A stretch of 64,000 bases of DNA. It comes from Utricularia gibba (Eukaryota; Streptophyta; Magnoliopsida; Lamiales; Lentibulariaceae). A program made the translations under genes and the position numbers. Within the stretch, counting starts at the first letter, position 1. Each line of letters begins with the position of its first letter. The stretch spans positions 6,285,001-6,349,000 of the forward strand of contig NEEC01000002.1 of the NCBI GenBank assembly GCA_002189035.1, in the 5' to 3' direction. Below, in pieces: positions 12,318 through 23,490 of this stretch. Below the pieces are notes generated by a model. It was not told where the DNA came from. It saw nothing but the letters and a program-made list of their open reading frames with translations, and searched no databases.

Positions 12318-13526
12318 GATTCATCACTGATTGTTGCTTCTCAGACCAAGAGAGTTAACTCAACTCCTCCATGTATACACATTGAGATGCATCTGATTCT
12401 GTGCAAACCTACACCCCAATTCAATGTTTTAATGGTAACCAGATTCCATCCCTCCTGCCTAACAGGAGACCACATTCTGAAGTCATAGTTACATACTTTT
12501 TTTCAGCACACAACACAACATGCTTGGGTTGGAGCCCCCACACGAAAACAAATTGTTTTGTATAATCAAACCAAAGGCAAGAGCAGAAGAAAGTAGGTGC
12601 GAGATGTCTTTCACTTCTGAAATGGACGTGATTCCATTTTCTCAAAAGTAAAGAAAGCAAAAAGCTTGGGCAAATTCCAGCCACAAAATTGGCATGTATC
12701 TGCTCAGGGATCATCATTGGGTCCATTTTCACGACCAACTTTTCCTTCAGATCTTCTTATCCCTCAACGGCGACGCCCCACATGCAAAGGGATCGAAGAC
12801 ACCACCATCGTCCACCATCTTTGTGCCTCTTTCGAGCAGCACAGCCTAAAGTAATCCTATTGAATAGAGAGAGACCATTCTAGAAGATTGTTTCTGTGCC
12901 CAGAAGCATCCTGAATAGAGATCCAGAGCTGCACGTACGAGGACATTTTGGTCTTTTCATAAAATGCCTTATAATGGGTTTAAAATATTCAAAGTTCAAA
13001 TCTTTTAGACGTTTGGTCCAGATCTAACATCCTTTTTATTAATTTGGAAAGAAAATAATTGGTTTAAAATATTTAATTTATAGTTATTTAAGATATTTAA
13101 TTAATTTGATTTAAAATTTTCATATTTAATACTTTTATAAATATAAAAAAAATACAAAATACTAATCTAAATTTTCTTCAAGTGTGACATGAACCCAAGA
13201 TTAAAATTTTCACGTTACCAAACATATTTTACGAATTCGTTATATAATAAAAATTAATATTATTTATTTAATCTTGATCATCGTATATTCACGTATTTCG
13301 TATATTTACATATGTTTGATGTTCTCAACATTATCCAATCTATCAAATATACTCTAAATGTGACCATAATTTTTGCAAGACACGTAAGAGACATAAACCA
13401 CAGTCATCTGACGAGCATATTGGAAAATTACATTACTCGTGTTTATTAAGACGAACCTCGGCTGCCGGAGGCTGATCTGCGGCTGGTTTTCGATGACGGC
13501 AAAAAGACCGGAAACCCGGTTTCAGA
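12318..13526. other. Intergenic region between convergent HEMA1 and bZIP
   Basis: 12320-12950 is the likely HEMA1 3' UTR and contains only short antisense frames. 12950-13430 is AT-rich with no recognisable feature. The two flanking genes converge here. Confidence 0.6.
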
Positions 13527-13913
13527 TCAATGTCGCTGATTGATCGGGGCGACTCCAGTTGCCAACTGTCGCAGCAAGTGGTCGCGCAAGGCTGCGAGTT
13601 GTCGCCGGAGAGAAATCGACTCGGAGAAGAGGCGGTCGGCTTCAAGCCGGGCCGAGTCGCAGCTGCGGGCGATTGAGGAGAGGCGGTCTTTCAGCTCCTG
13701 GTTCTGGATTCTGAGACGGTTCACCTCTTCCGCCAGCTTCTCCAGCAGCTGCTTCTTCCGCAGGCGGCATCGCCGGGAGGATTCGCGGTTGGATATCAGG
13801 CGGCGCTGCTTCCTCTCGTCGGGATCCCATTTCAGGAGACGCCAGAGGTCTTCTTGGTTCTCAAGTGGAGATAAGGGAGTGTGCTCCGGTGCCGGGTTCT
13901 GGTTCGATGCCAT
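13527..13913 (-). CDS. Small S-group-like bZIP transcription factor
   Basis: Intronless, 128 residues. The basic region ISNRESSRRCRLRKKQ (about residues 40-55) has the invariant N-x7-R spacing. A leucine zipper follows (heptads beginning LLEKLAEEVNRL and running to about residue 105). The short intronless layout and early basic region fit plant S-type or bZIP4-like factors, which act as dimers on ACGT-core promoter elements. The basic region has Ser and Cys (SSRRCR) where most plant members have Ala and Ser (SARRSR), a mild divergence that may alter DNA preference. I saw no uORF in the short upstream sequence that I could support, so I do not assign it to the sucrose-regulated S1 subset. Confidence 0.93.
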   Translation of the reverse strand: MASNQNPAPEHTPLSPLENQEDLWRLLKWDPDERKQRRLISNRESSRRCRLRKKQLLEKLAEEVNRLRIQNQELKDRLSSIARSCDSARLEADRLFSESISLRRQLAALRDHLLRQLATGVAPINQRH

Positions 13914-16326
13914 GGTTCTCCCTTATGCCACTGAGAAAATGGAGCAGAGTCCTGGTACTTGTACGGAGGTGAGGGGGAATTGTTTAATTCGTGAATATAT
14001 CGAAAATTTTGTTAATAGAGTTTAAAACAATATTATATATATATATATATATATTGAATTACAAAAGCTTTATATTAAACATATTCAAGTTTTATCAATT
14101 ATTTTTATTTTTATATCTATTTAGGAAAATTGTATAGATAATTCTTATTATGTTTCCAAATGAGATAATAGGCTTGAAAAATATTAATGTTTAAAATTGA
14201 ATAAAAGCAATCATTAATGATGTATTATTCAAAAAATTGACCTTTATTATCAAATTTTCATTTCTATTCAAATTTTATCTCTTGGACATTGGTCATCGTA
14301 CACCATAGTAAAATTTCGATATGAGTTAGGATTTATTAATGAAAAATATATTTTTTCAAATAATAAAATAATACGAATCAAACAACGTATTTTCTCCTAG
14401 ACAATAACTCAATCTAAGCTATAATCTAAATTAATATAAATGTTTAATAAAATCAATACATAATATAACCAACTTGAATATCATTAAAATCAAACATAAA
14501 AAATAGAAACATTGACATTCGAAAAATTCAGCGTAAATCTTCTCAATAAACTGCATGTTTTATTTTTATATTTAGAGAAAAATCATTTTTTAAATCACAA
14601 TGTTTCAATCATTTTCATTTTACAGTCAAATATTTTAACTTGTGCAAAATTCACTCAACAAGTTTACAAATAAACTCAATTTATAGCATTTTGGCTAAAA
14701 AATATTTTAAAAATTTTTATAATTTGAGATATATATTTTTAAATATAACTAAAATTTAATATATATTTTTAAAAATATTTTAAATTTTTAAAAATTATTT
14801 TTCTCAATTTTTAATATTTCTTTTATGATATTTCCATCATCCAATTTTTTTAGATTGAAATACCTTAATATTAATATGTGAACATAAATAATGTTTTCTT
14901 ATCATTTTTCTAAAATACTACGTCATTTTCATATGTTTCTTCTTCGATTACACTAACTGTATCACATATACTAATAAGACTTTCATTTTGATACTTGAAT
15001 TTGCATAAATGTTTTTGATTAAAATTGAAATACGAAGAGATAAAGGAAGTTTTGTGTATAGAATTATTATTTATATAATACCATTTTGTAGGAAATTATA
15101 AAAAATGAAACTAGAAAAAAATTATAATAATTTTTCATAATTTTTTAGTATTTTTTAAATATATTTTTTAAAATTTTCAATATTTTTTAAAAATGTATAT
15201 TAAATTTTAATTCTCTTTAAAAATATTTATCTCAAATTTTAAAAATTTTAAAAATTTTAAAAATAGTTTTTAACCGATATGCCATAAATTGAATTTATTG
15301 ATAAACTTATTGACTGTATTTTGCATAAATTAAAGTGTTTGATTGTAAAATGAAAATATGTAAAACATTATGACTTAAAAAACGATTTTTTCAATTATAT
15401 TTATTTCTAATGTACCCTATAAAATTTGATGTAAAACCACTCTTAATATAATTGTATCAAAATACTTACAATATAACTTTTTTGTTTCTTTGTAGTTATT
15501 GAAATGCTTATGCCAATTGAGCATGAAGTATCCTATTTTTTTTTATAGTGAAAGATATTTCTTCACTAGCATCCGATACATCAATATCACAAGGAGTTTA
15601 CTTTTCATTTATTTTGTCATACTTTAATGTGATTTCGCTATCAATGTTTACTTGGAAAATCATTATTAATTATCTCAAAAGTCTCAAATTTGAAAAATAA
15701 TGAAAATTTTAAATATTATGTTAATGGACTAACATTTTAGGCCCAACCCGTTTGACCTATAATTGGGATCCGTACTCATCAAATGTTGACCCGTTATGTA
15801 CTCATGTGTACAAGTCATAGGTGATTTTGAAAAATATTCTCTATGAATTGAAGTTGTGATAAATCTATCTATTCTATGTATATTTTGTTGTGCGTGGTAT
15901 ATGTAAGAGAAATGAAGTATGTATAAATTTAAAAACGATCTATACAGGTCACACCTGTCACCTTTAGGCTACTTTTACTAGTTAGATCATGCAATTTTTT
16001 CTATAAGTCAAATGTAACATGTTAAGTGTTAGATCATTTGATTTTACGAGAAATCAGATTCGTTAGATCATGTAGTTATATAATATAAGCCAATGTAGTT
16101 ATGAGTTAATTTACCTTCTTTTACTTGACTTGGTGATTACACATTAAAACAAAAATTTATATTAAATAATGATAATTATGCGAAATTAAAAAAAAACGAT
16201 TAAAAAAGCTTCTATAATTCTGGACCCCCTTCGCCTCCCCCTCCCCGCCCACGTGCCACGTATTCCTATCAAAAGTAGGAGTCCCCCGGAGTCGGGGTGT
16301 CGGGATTGACGAAAAAGACAATAGGA
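13914..16326. other. AT-rich intergenic gap
   Basis: More than 2 kb of very AT-rich sequence with a (TA)n run at about 14034-14055, the long inverted repeat described separately, and no supported gene. A G-box-like CACGTG followed by CCACGT lies at about 16250-16261, just upstream of the carboxypeptidase gene. Confidence 0.7.
14577..15393. repeat. Long imperfect inverted repeat (foldback-like)
   Basis: The segment at about 14577-14810 matches the reverse complement of about 15125-15393. Distinct matching blocks include the one around TTTTCATTTTACAGTCAAA (left) against the complement of TTTGATTGTAAAATGAAAA (right), plus blocks around AAACTCAATTTATAGCAT and the adjacent A/T tracts. The unmatched loop is about 310 bases. 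The match includes non-monotonous sequence, so it is not only an AT-composition effect. It could be a non-autonomous foldback element or a hairpin-RNA source. I found no coding capacity and no clear target-site duplication. Confidence 0.7.
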
Positions 16327-18715
16327 ATGAGGATACACGGTGAGCTCTTGCCGTTGGCGCTGCTCTTCCTGTTGGAAGCCGCAAGTTTTGGCGATGGAGG
16401 CTCTCAGATCAGATTTCTTCCTGGGTTTGAAGGTCCTCTTCCCTTCTATCTCGAAACAGGGTTGGTAAATAAGTATCTCCTGCTCTGTATTCTTCGTGCT
16501 TCTATACGTTTCTGATGATGAAAGAAGATGAGGACTAGGTATATTGGGGTCGGCGAAGAAGAAAAGGTGCAGCTATTTTACTATTTTTGTAAGTCGTCGG
16601 GGGCTGAACCCGAGAAAGATCCTCTCATGCTTTGGTTGACAGGAGGCCCTGGGTGCTCTGTTCTCTCCGCCGTTTTGTATGAAAATGGTTAGGTTGATTC
16701 TTGTGGGTATTGCGCCGGACTTTGATTTACCAACAAAGGTGATGCCTTTCTTTCAGGGCCTTTGTTTTTCAATCTGTCGACTAGAAATGCTGGGGGGTAT
16801 CCCGGATTTGGCTTGAATCCATATTCGTGGACACAGGTTGGGAATTTTAGTTTATTGGGTGTGTATATGATGGGCGGCTTATAATTTGTGCGTGCTTCTT
16901 TATTACAGGAAGTAAACATCTTGTTCTTGGATTCCCCTGTTGGAACTGGTTTTTCTTATGGTAAGACAGATGAGGCTACCAATGCAACACATTTGCAGTC
17001 CTGTGAACAAGCTTATGTGTTTCTCCAAAAGGTTTGTTGGTTTTTCTAGCCGACATCAAACTCATCTCTGTATGTCTTTGCATATGTTATTCACAGTTGA
17101 GTTCCTTATTCTGCAGTGGCTACTTGATCATGCCGAGTTCGCCTCGAGCCCTTTTTATGTTGCAGGAGATTCATTTAGTGGAGCCACAGTGCCAGTTATT
17201 GCCAGGATGGTAGCTGATGGTGAGAACAATTAAACCCCTTTGGTTGATCATATTCAGCATCTTTGAGTAGCTTTTTCCTTGGTTTCGTGGTGAAGGAAAT
17301 GATCTGGGAATCGCGCCTAAGTTCAACCTCAAAGTGTGTGATTCTGACCTTCGCTCACCCCTCTCAAGTTTCAAGAATAAATTTTCCACTTTGTAAACAC
17401 TAGGGATACGTGTTGGGTGATCCAGTCACCTTCAATGAACAATTGAACTACAGGATACCGTTTGCTTTTGGAATGGGACTCATCTCCCCGGAACTTTACC
17501 AGGTTTCTCAGGTTTCATAAAACATAACCAGTTGTTGACTCTCGCTTCAGTACTACCCTTTTCTTGTTTCAGTCTTTGGAGCATAACTGCAATGGAGAGT
17601 ACTATACAGAAGATGCTATGAACAAACCGTGTTTGGACGATCTCAATACTTTCCATGAGGCAAGATATCAATCCCAACTCCTCATTACATTTTTCTCTGT
17701 GTACTCCTGTGTTTGAGACATACTTTTTCATGTAGTAGTTGGTGGATCTTTTGAATATTGATAATGTGTTTGAGGCCACATGTCCATCTGCTTCTATGAG
17801 AAGAGATATGAGTGAGGTTCATGATGACGAAAAGAACTGGGAAATCAGATGCCGAGTAACTTTCAAAGCCTTTATTTTGCATTCATGATGTTGTGTGTTG
17901 TTCCCATCTCAAGTCTGGGTTGATTCACCAGAGAGACACCTATAAATTTTGTGTATCTTGGGCCAATGATCCCAGTGTCCGCAAGTCCCTTCACATCCAG
18001 AAGGTAAAACAGAACCTTTTCTTCTGTTTCAGACACCAAGAATAATGCAGCTTGATCATGATGCAGGGAAGCAGAGAAACATGGATGAAGTGCAACACTA
18101 ACATAAACGTTACCGCAGATTTTCCAAACATGATTCCGTATCACAGGAATCTGACATCGAGGGGATATCGATCTCTTATTTACAGGCAAGAATCGAACCT
18201 TACACTCCACTGTGTGGACAAAAACCAAATAATCAACAAGCTTGATCTGTTGCCATTGAAAAAAAAAAAAAAAAAAACAAGTTTGATCAACTTTTTCTAC
18301 GTTGCTTGTGCATTCAGTGGCAATTTTGACCTTAAAATCCCCACACTGTCAACTCTGGCATGGATAAGTTCTCTCAACTCTCCTGTGGTAGAAAACTGGA
18401 GGCCATGGTTCGTCGATGGACAAATCAGCGGGTAGTTTCTCTGATACAAACGTCTAAAAGCAACCACAGGTTTTTCTTTTTCTCAAGTTGTTTCCCTGAC
18501 GTTCTGCAGATACACAAGAAGCTATGCCAACAAGATGACATATGCCACTGTCTTGGTGAGTACCCCGAAACTTGCAAGCAAAATGTTTCAAACAGGTCTG
18601 CTCATTTGCTGGTGTTGATTGGTATTTGCAGGTAGCAGGGCACATACCTCCCGAGAACCGGCCTAAAGAAACTCATGTCATGTTTAAGAGATGGATTTCG
18701 GACAGCCCCTTGTGA
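16327..18715 (+). CDS. Serine carboxypeptidase-like protein (SCPL)
   Basis: Secreted or vacuolar S10-family protein. Plant clade I members are either peptidases or acyltransferases using glucose esters; the activity cannot be decided here. Fourteen exons: 16327-16460, 16539-16687, 16757-16836, 16909-17031, 17117-17219, 17296-17333, 17404-17502, 17573-17659, 17739-17855, 17914-18003, 18067-18185, 18318-18431, 18510-18555, 18632-18715; 460 residues, a normal length. A signal peptide opens it ([15 protein letters not shown]). The family blocks [18 protein letters not shown] and [10 protein letters not shown] follow. The nucleophile Ser is in GDSFSG (exon 5), the catalytic Asp in SGNFD (exon 12) and the His in AGHIPP (exon 14). 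Two introns start with GC. SGNFD replaces the usual SGDHD, but the second, catalytic Asp is kept. Confidence 0.93.
18259..18277 (+). repeat. A19 run in SCPL intron 11
   Basis: Nineteen consecutive A lie inside the intron between exons 11 and 12 of the carboxypeptidase gene. It is a simple length-variable tract. Confidence 0.85.
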
Positions 18716-18879
18716 TCATGACCATAAAACGGAAAACCCTGTCCTTGTGTGATGAGACTACTAATCCCTGTCATCCAATTTTAGTGTTTGCGCTTTGGAA
18801 ACTCATGAAATAAACTCTATTGATCTTTATCCCTGAATGGTCCCATTTCACAAAAAGCTGACTTCCAGATGCCAGAGCC

Positions 18880-19262
18880 CTCTGATTTACCGGCAGGCAA
18901 GAATCAAACTTAATATGTAGAAGAAAAACCAGTTTACTCCACGAGCTTGATCAATTTTTTTTCTGCTGCGTTTTTTGTGCACCCAGTGCCCATGAGTCCC
19001 CACAGCGCCAACGATCGCATGGATTATTTCTCTCAAATAACCAGATAACTAAAGCGCTTCACAGTTGCCACATTGAAATGTTTGATACATTCTGCAGACA
19101 TACAGCGAACTTCGAGAACCAGATGACATACGCGACTCTTTTGGCAGGAACGCCCAGCCACCTTTGCCTCATTTTCAGGGAGGAGCGCATAAGGCTCCCG
19201 TGACTCGGCCTAAGGAAAGCCATAGCATGTTAATGAGGTGGATTTCCCGCAACCCTTGTGAT
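18880..19262 (+). pseudogene. Decayed duplicate of the last SCPL exons
   Basis: Just downstream of the SCPL stop the gene's tail recurs in the same order and orientation. It starts with an exon 11 end (TCTGATTTACCGGCAG then GCAAGAATC). A degraded exon 12-like stretch follows near 18990-19070. An exon 13-like block lies at 19098-19142 (closely similar to exon 13 through ATGACATA). An exon 14-like block starts at 19179 and encodes GGAHKAPVTRPKESH and RWISRNPC. The exon 12 copy has lost its frame, and the last copy runs past the original stop position. Curiously, the copy keeps GGAH, nearer the family GGGHTAP than the AGHIPP of the upstream exon 14. It is most likely a tandem partial duplication in decay; use as an alternative 3' end cannot be excluded. 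Confidence 0.75.
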
Positions 19263-20663
19263 AATGACGATGAAGAAGCAAGTGTCAAAGTCTTCATACC
19301 TCTAGCTCTAGCTCACTCCTTGTTTGAAATTTTACTATTTACTGGCCAAAACCAGGGAGTCTCTTTAATTTATGTTTCCTGCAACTTCTTCTCCTAAAGA
19401 AGGTGCTTCAGAACTTGGAAGCACTTCTCTAGATTTCCCAAGTTTGGCTCCAACTACAATATTTTGCGGGAGTTCATTCTCCAACTCCAAAAGGTCTCTG
19501 TTTTTGAATATGGAAGTTTAGTGAAATTTTAGAGAGTAAATTTTCTTTTTTCATGGAAACAAGCTTTTCATGTTCCTTCTTCCTGCACTGCACGTGTGGT
19601 TATGAATCCATCCAATAATTGGGGTGCTGTAAGTGGAGTTGCTCACCGCAACGAAACTCATGACAATCCTTTGACCAACAATAAAATAGTAACTAACCAA
19701 CATTATGCACATGAAACTTTATTTTACACTTACCATGCTTTTTTGTCTTTCCGATATCCACGAAAAACTCAAACCAGTATCATTTTCCATCTCTTCATCA
19801 ATCGCCATCCCCTTAGGATCCCAATGTATGTATTTAACAGAGCACAGGCATGCTGCTCAGTACTCTATTTCATGGTTAAAACAAGGACTGGTCACCATGA
19901 GGCCAAAGGGACAGCTCTGTGTCCTTGTCATTTCCAAGTCTGAGGCCTGGCCTCACACACACATGTATGCATATAAATATGCAACAGGCACACATGAGGA
20001 GGGTGCTACCTCTTGTGTCTGTAGCTGTCATTTGTACAGAGTTGCGCTTTGTTAGGAAAACAAGGAATGCAGTTCTAGTTAGGCATAGTTTGTGTTTGCT
20101 TCCTATTGGATTCTTATCAAACTATGAACTAATGGTTTTCCGTCCTCTTCAAAACAGGATAGGATAATCCAACTGGCTCTGTCTCGAGTCCCATTGCATA
20201 TGGACTGTGCTTTGGTTGGGACTTCATGGAGGGAGTTGTCTCTCTTAAGGTCTTTGATGGATAACTCATGAAGGTCTGGTCATATTGTGTCACTTTCAGT
20301 CAGCATTAAAGATGATGGATTCATATCATAAAGCTGTGACTTCTCCTTTCATATGGTGTGTTGCTCCCTAGTCAGACATATTAAATACAGTTGAAAGATT
20401 CAGTTTTCATTGTTTTTTTTTCCCTATCTCTATCTCTCTCTCTTCTCTTTTTTAACTTCATATTTACATTTATGAACCGGGTTGTTCCCTACTGAATGGA
20501 CAGAGCAAGAAATAGGTAAACTATACAAATGTAAATAGATTACAGAGATGCAGCAGCTCATATTCTCCCCATTCTCTTAATTTTCCTCACAGAATCAAAA
20601 CCTAGATTCTTCTTGATATTTTCAGTAGAACAAAAAATAAAAAGCTTCACACTTGTGCTATTC
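19263..20663. other. Intergenic region between SCPL and SOFL
   Basis: No supported gene. A CT-rich stretch occurs at about 20420-20455. The overlapping frames near 19596-20167 lack any recognisable domain. Confidence 0.55.
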
Positions 20664-21366
20664 TCACTGCCTCTTCCTTCCTAGAGAACCTCCTGGTAAA
20701 GAAAGTCAAATCAGGGGTTGAAGCCTTTGAGGGAAACAAAATATGTTGGAAAACTGACCTGATTTCTTTTTACAATATTTGGGAAGACTAGTTTGCTTCT
20801 TTGATGTTGATTCATCCTACAAACACAGTTTCCATGTTAAGGAAACGAAAAAAGAAACTGGCAAGAGAAGAGAGTAAAAAGTCAGCACCTCTAAATACGC
20901 AGCAGCAAAGATATCTTCATGGTAATTGTAGGGAGTCATTGATCCATTCTGAAAATACAACTGAACCTCAAAAGGGCATTCACAAGACAAGAGCAACAGA
21001 AATATACCAGTTGCTCCATGCCATTATTTATTTTCATTCATATAATACCTGGGAGAAATTATTGGTTGGAGAGCTGGCAGTGTCATCAAGGAGCAACCTC
21101 TGCTGCTTCTCGGAAAGGGTATCTTTGCTGCTAGTTTTCTTCTTCCCTTTCTTCATATCTCTGTGTTTCTGCAAGTTCGAAGGCCCCGAGGTTGCATCTG
21201 AGACAGTTGATAAATCTTCATCTTGATCCTCAATCATACAACCGCCTTTTTCTTCACAAGTGGTGATACATGTTCTGCTCCAAGTAGCAGTGAAATTTGA
21301 AAGTTGATCAAAGTAAGTAGTCCAACCAGATTCACATCCACTGCTATACTCAGAGGATCTATTCAT
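20664..21366 (-). CDS. SOB FIVE-LIKE (SOFL) protein
   Basis: Small plant-specific nuclear/cytosolic protein; Arabidopsis SOFL1, SOFL2 and SOB5 raise cytokinin levels when overexpressed. Exon 1 (21366-21049) has both signatures: motif A as SSGCESGWTTYFDQ near residue 8 and motif B as SDATSGPSNL near residue 57, followed by LLLDDTASSP. I model two more exons, 20816-20759 and 20692-20664, with GT-AG borders, giving 134 residues and a basic end GRKRQ. Exon 1 is secure. The last two exons rest on splice sites and frame only. Confidence 0.88.
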
Positions 21367-21453
21367 TCTCCTCCCAAAACCTGAAAACCTCTTCTCAATG
21401 AATGTGAAGTTGAAGGGAGTGAAGGGGTGGTTCTGTCCAGAGTTTGTCTTTGC

Positions 21454-21462
21454 CTATTTATA
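21454..21462 (-). promoter_or_regulatory. TATA box of the SOFL gene
   Basis: On the minus strand TATAAATAG lies 88 bases before the SOFL start codon, an ideal plant TATA sequence at a sensible distance for a short leader. Confidence 0.6.
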
Positions 21463-23490
21463 AGAAGCAAGAGAGCCCAAGGCTTGACTCCTGTGTAAAT
21501 CTATTTCAAGAAGAATTAAACTTGCCAGTTGTCATGGTCATTGTGGGTTGGGGCGGTGGGATTAAGGAGAGGGATTGGTCATTTTCAAAGTGATAGTGGT
21601 ATCACAAGGTGGCCTCTGTGAACCTCAAAGTACTCATTTTCCTACAATGTTGACCATCACTTTTCACAGAGTAGTCAGACTTTGGGGGTCAGGATCCTGG
21701 GATATAAACTCCTAATGATGGATCAAGAAATCTAAAAGAACTGTTGCTGGTAAAAGATATCAAGTTCAAGTGGTAAAAGTACCAGGGACACAAGTTCCTA
21801 CAAAACAAGCATATCATCAAGCAACAAAAATCACTAAACAACAAAACTACAGCAGGTCCCACTGCATATGCCATCCCTTGCATTCTGTGAATTCAACACA
21901 GACACATACTACAATTCCTAGCAACAGCATGCATTTTAAGTTTGGATCATTGGTTTCTTATCAAGATAAGGTTTCACTGCCAGGGAAGTGCCTAGTCATG
22001 GACTTTGAGACACAAGGATTCGTCACTCACATGTAAAGTACATGCGAAAGGCCCTGTTTAATCAGCTTATACCACAATAGGAGTTGCCATACAGCTATCA
22101 GATGCATAACTATTCCTGAAATCTGTGGTCCAAAACTGTACTTTCACTTCCACGTGCTCTTTTCTTCCTGTTGATGCCCTATGATAGAAGGGTGAGCTGT
22201 TCAAATAATGAAGTCTGATAATATAAGAAAATGAATTGTGCTTTCCTCCCCAAAAACATATAAGAAAATCAACTCTGGTCCACATAATAGGAATCCAATC
22301 CCTGTCACTTGCCATTTTTCTTGAGAAGGTTTGTTCCCCTAGTTTCTGTAAAAGGATAAAAAAGGATCATCTTCCTCTACTCAGCATCACATATTGCGAG
22401 AAAAGCTACGCCTTTCTCACTAAAACCAAGCAATGCCAATCAGCAGAATAGAAAGAAAAACAACCAATTTGGCTTCTCTTCCCGCCCCCACAGAAAGATC
22501 CAAAACACACTGCCCAACTCACTTAACCAACCATTCTTTAGAATTTTCAAATCATAAATGATTAAAGAGCACCAATCCCAACTATTAGATTCTTCTAATC
22601 ACCACCCACATCACATCATTGCATCGCCTACCCACACGCATACATACATGATCCAAAAACTTGAATGTCATAACAACTGGTTGCAAGCTGATCAGGTTTA
22701 GCGCGTAATCTTGGTACAGACAAGATGAGAAAAGTATGGAAATTGATTCAGCTACACGAAGATGGAGGGGCACATGCAGATCTTAATTGGGGGTTGGACA
22801 AAGACCACCCATATCCCGATTTCTCACCCACTCGTGAGGCGCAAGTGGTGATCTCGGTGCATGATTGTTCTAGTCTTCCTCGCCATTTGGCTCCATTCCC
22901 TCACCTGATTCTACGCGTTTTCAAGATTGCTACAGAAACCCATTTTACGCGAATTGATTTCCTAATCATCGATCCTACAAACTCATTGGGCTGGCACCTT
23001 GTACACATAGCCTAAGCCTATGGGTAATGGTGAGTAGTACGGCTCCTTGCTATCACACGCATACGGCATTTGGAAAACAAATGCTTGTCCCAGAAACAAG
23101 GGAAAAGAAGCTTTGTAAAGAAAGGATGTAACTTGTTGAATGGTAATTCCATCTGAAATTTATACTGCAATTTTTGTGGGTGATCGTTTGAAATATCATC
23201 CACAATTCAGAAGAATCGAATCTTGATCTGGGGAATTGGGAATATGCCATGGAGAAGAAGGCATCAATGCAAGTTATTTTATAAGATGAGTCGCTCCGTT
23301 GAAATTGAACCCAAAAAAAGTGTAGCTGGAGCTAGAAGAACCGTTCAATGTTCCCCAAATTTCGCAGACCCATTTTCTCTGGAGGTCGAAAACTGGGGAT
23401 GGATCCAATTGCTGAGTCAAGATTCAACTTTTCATAACCGAATGTGAGAATTCCTGAGTCAAGATTCAACTTTTCATAACCGAAGGGAAA
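21463..23490. other. Promoter region between divergent SOFL and F-box gene
   Basis: Two kilobases with no supported gene. The open frame at 22725-23015 (96 codons) has no recognisable domain. A 31-base direct duplication lies just before the F-box start (separate entry). Confidence 0.55.
23412..23484 (+). repeat. Two perfect 31-base direct repeats in the F-box leader
   Basis: 23412-23442 and 23454-23484 are identical over 31 bases, separated by 11 bases (period 42). The second copy ends six bases before the F-box start codon, so the pair probably lies in the 5' UTR. Confidence 0.9.

Noticed and set aside
14034-14055. (TA)n run as a possible origin or matrix attachment site
   Set aside because: A simple dinucleotide repeat in an AT-rich plant gap; nothing supports a replication or anchoring role.
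22725-23015. Plus-strand frame of 96 codons before the F-box gene
   Set aside because: No domain, no promoter signal specific to it, and it lies in the SOFL/F-box divergent promoter.
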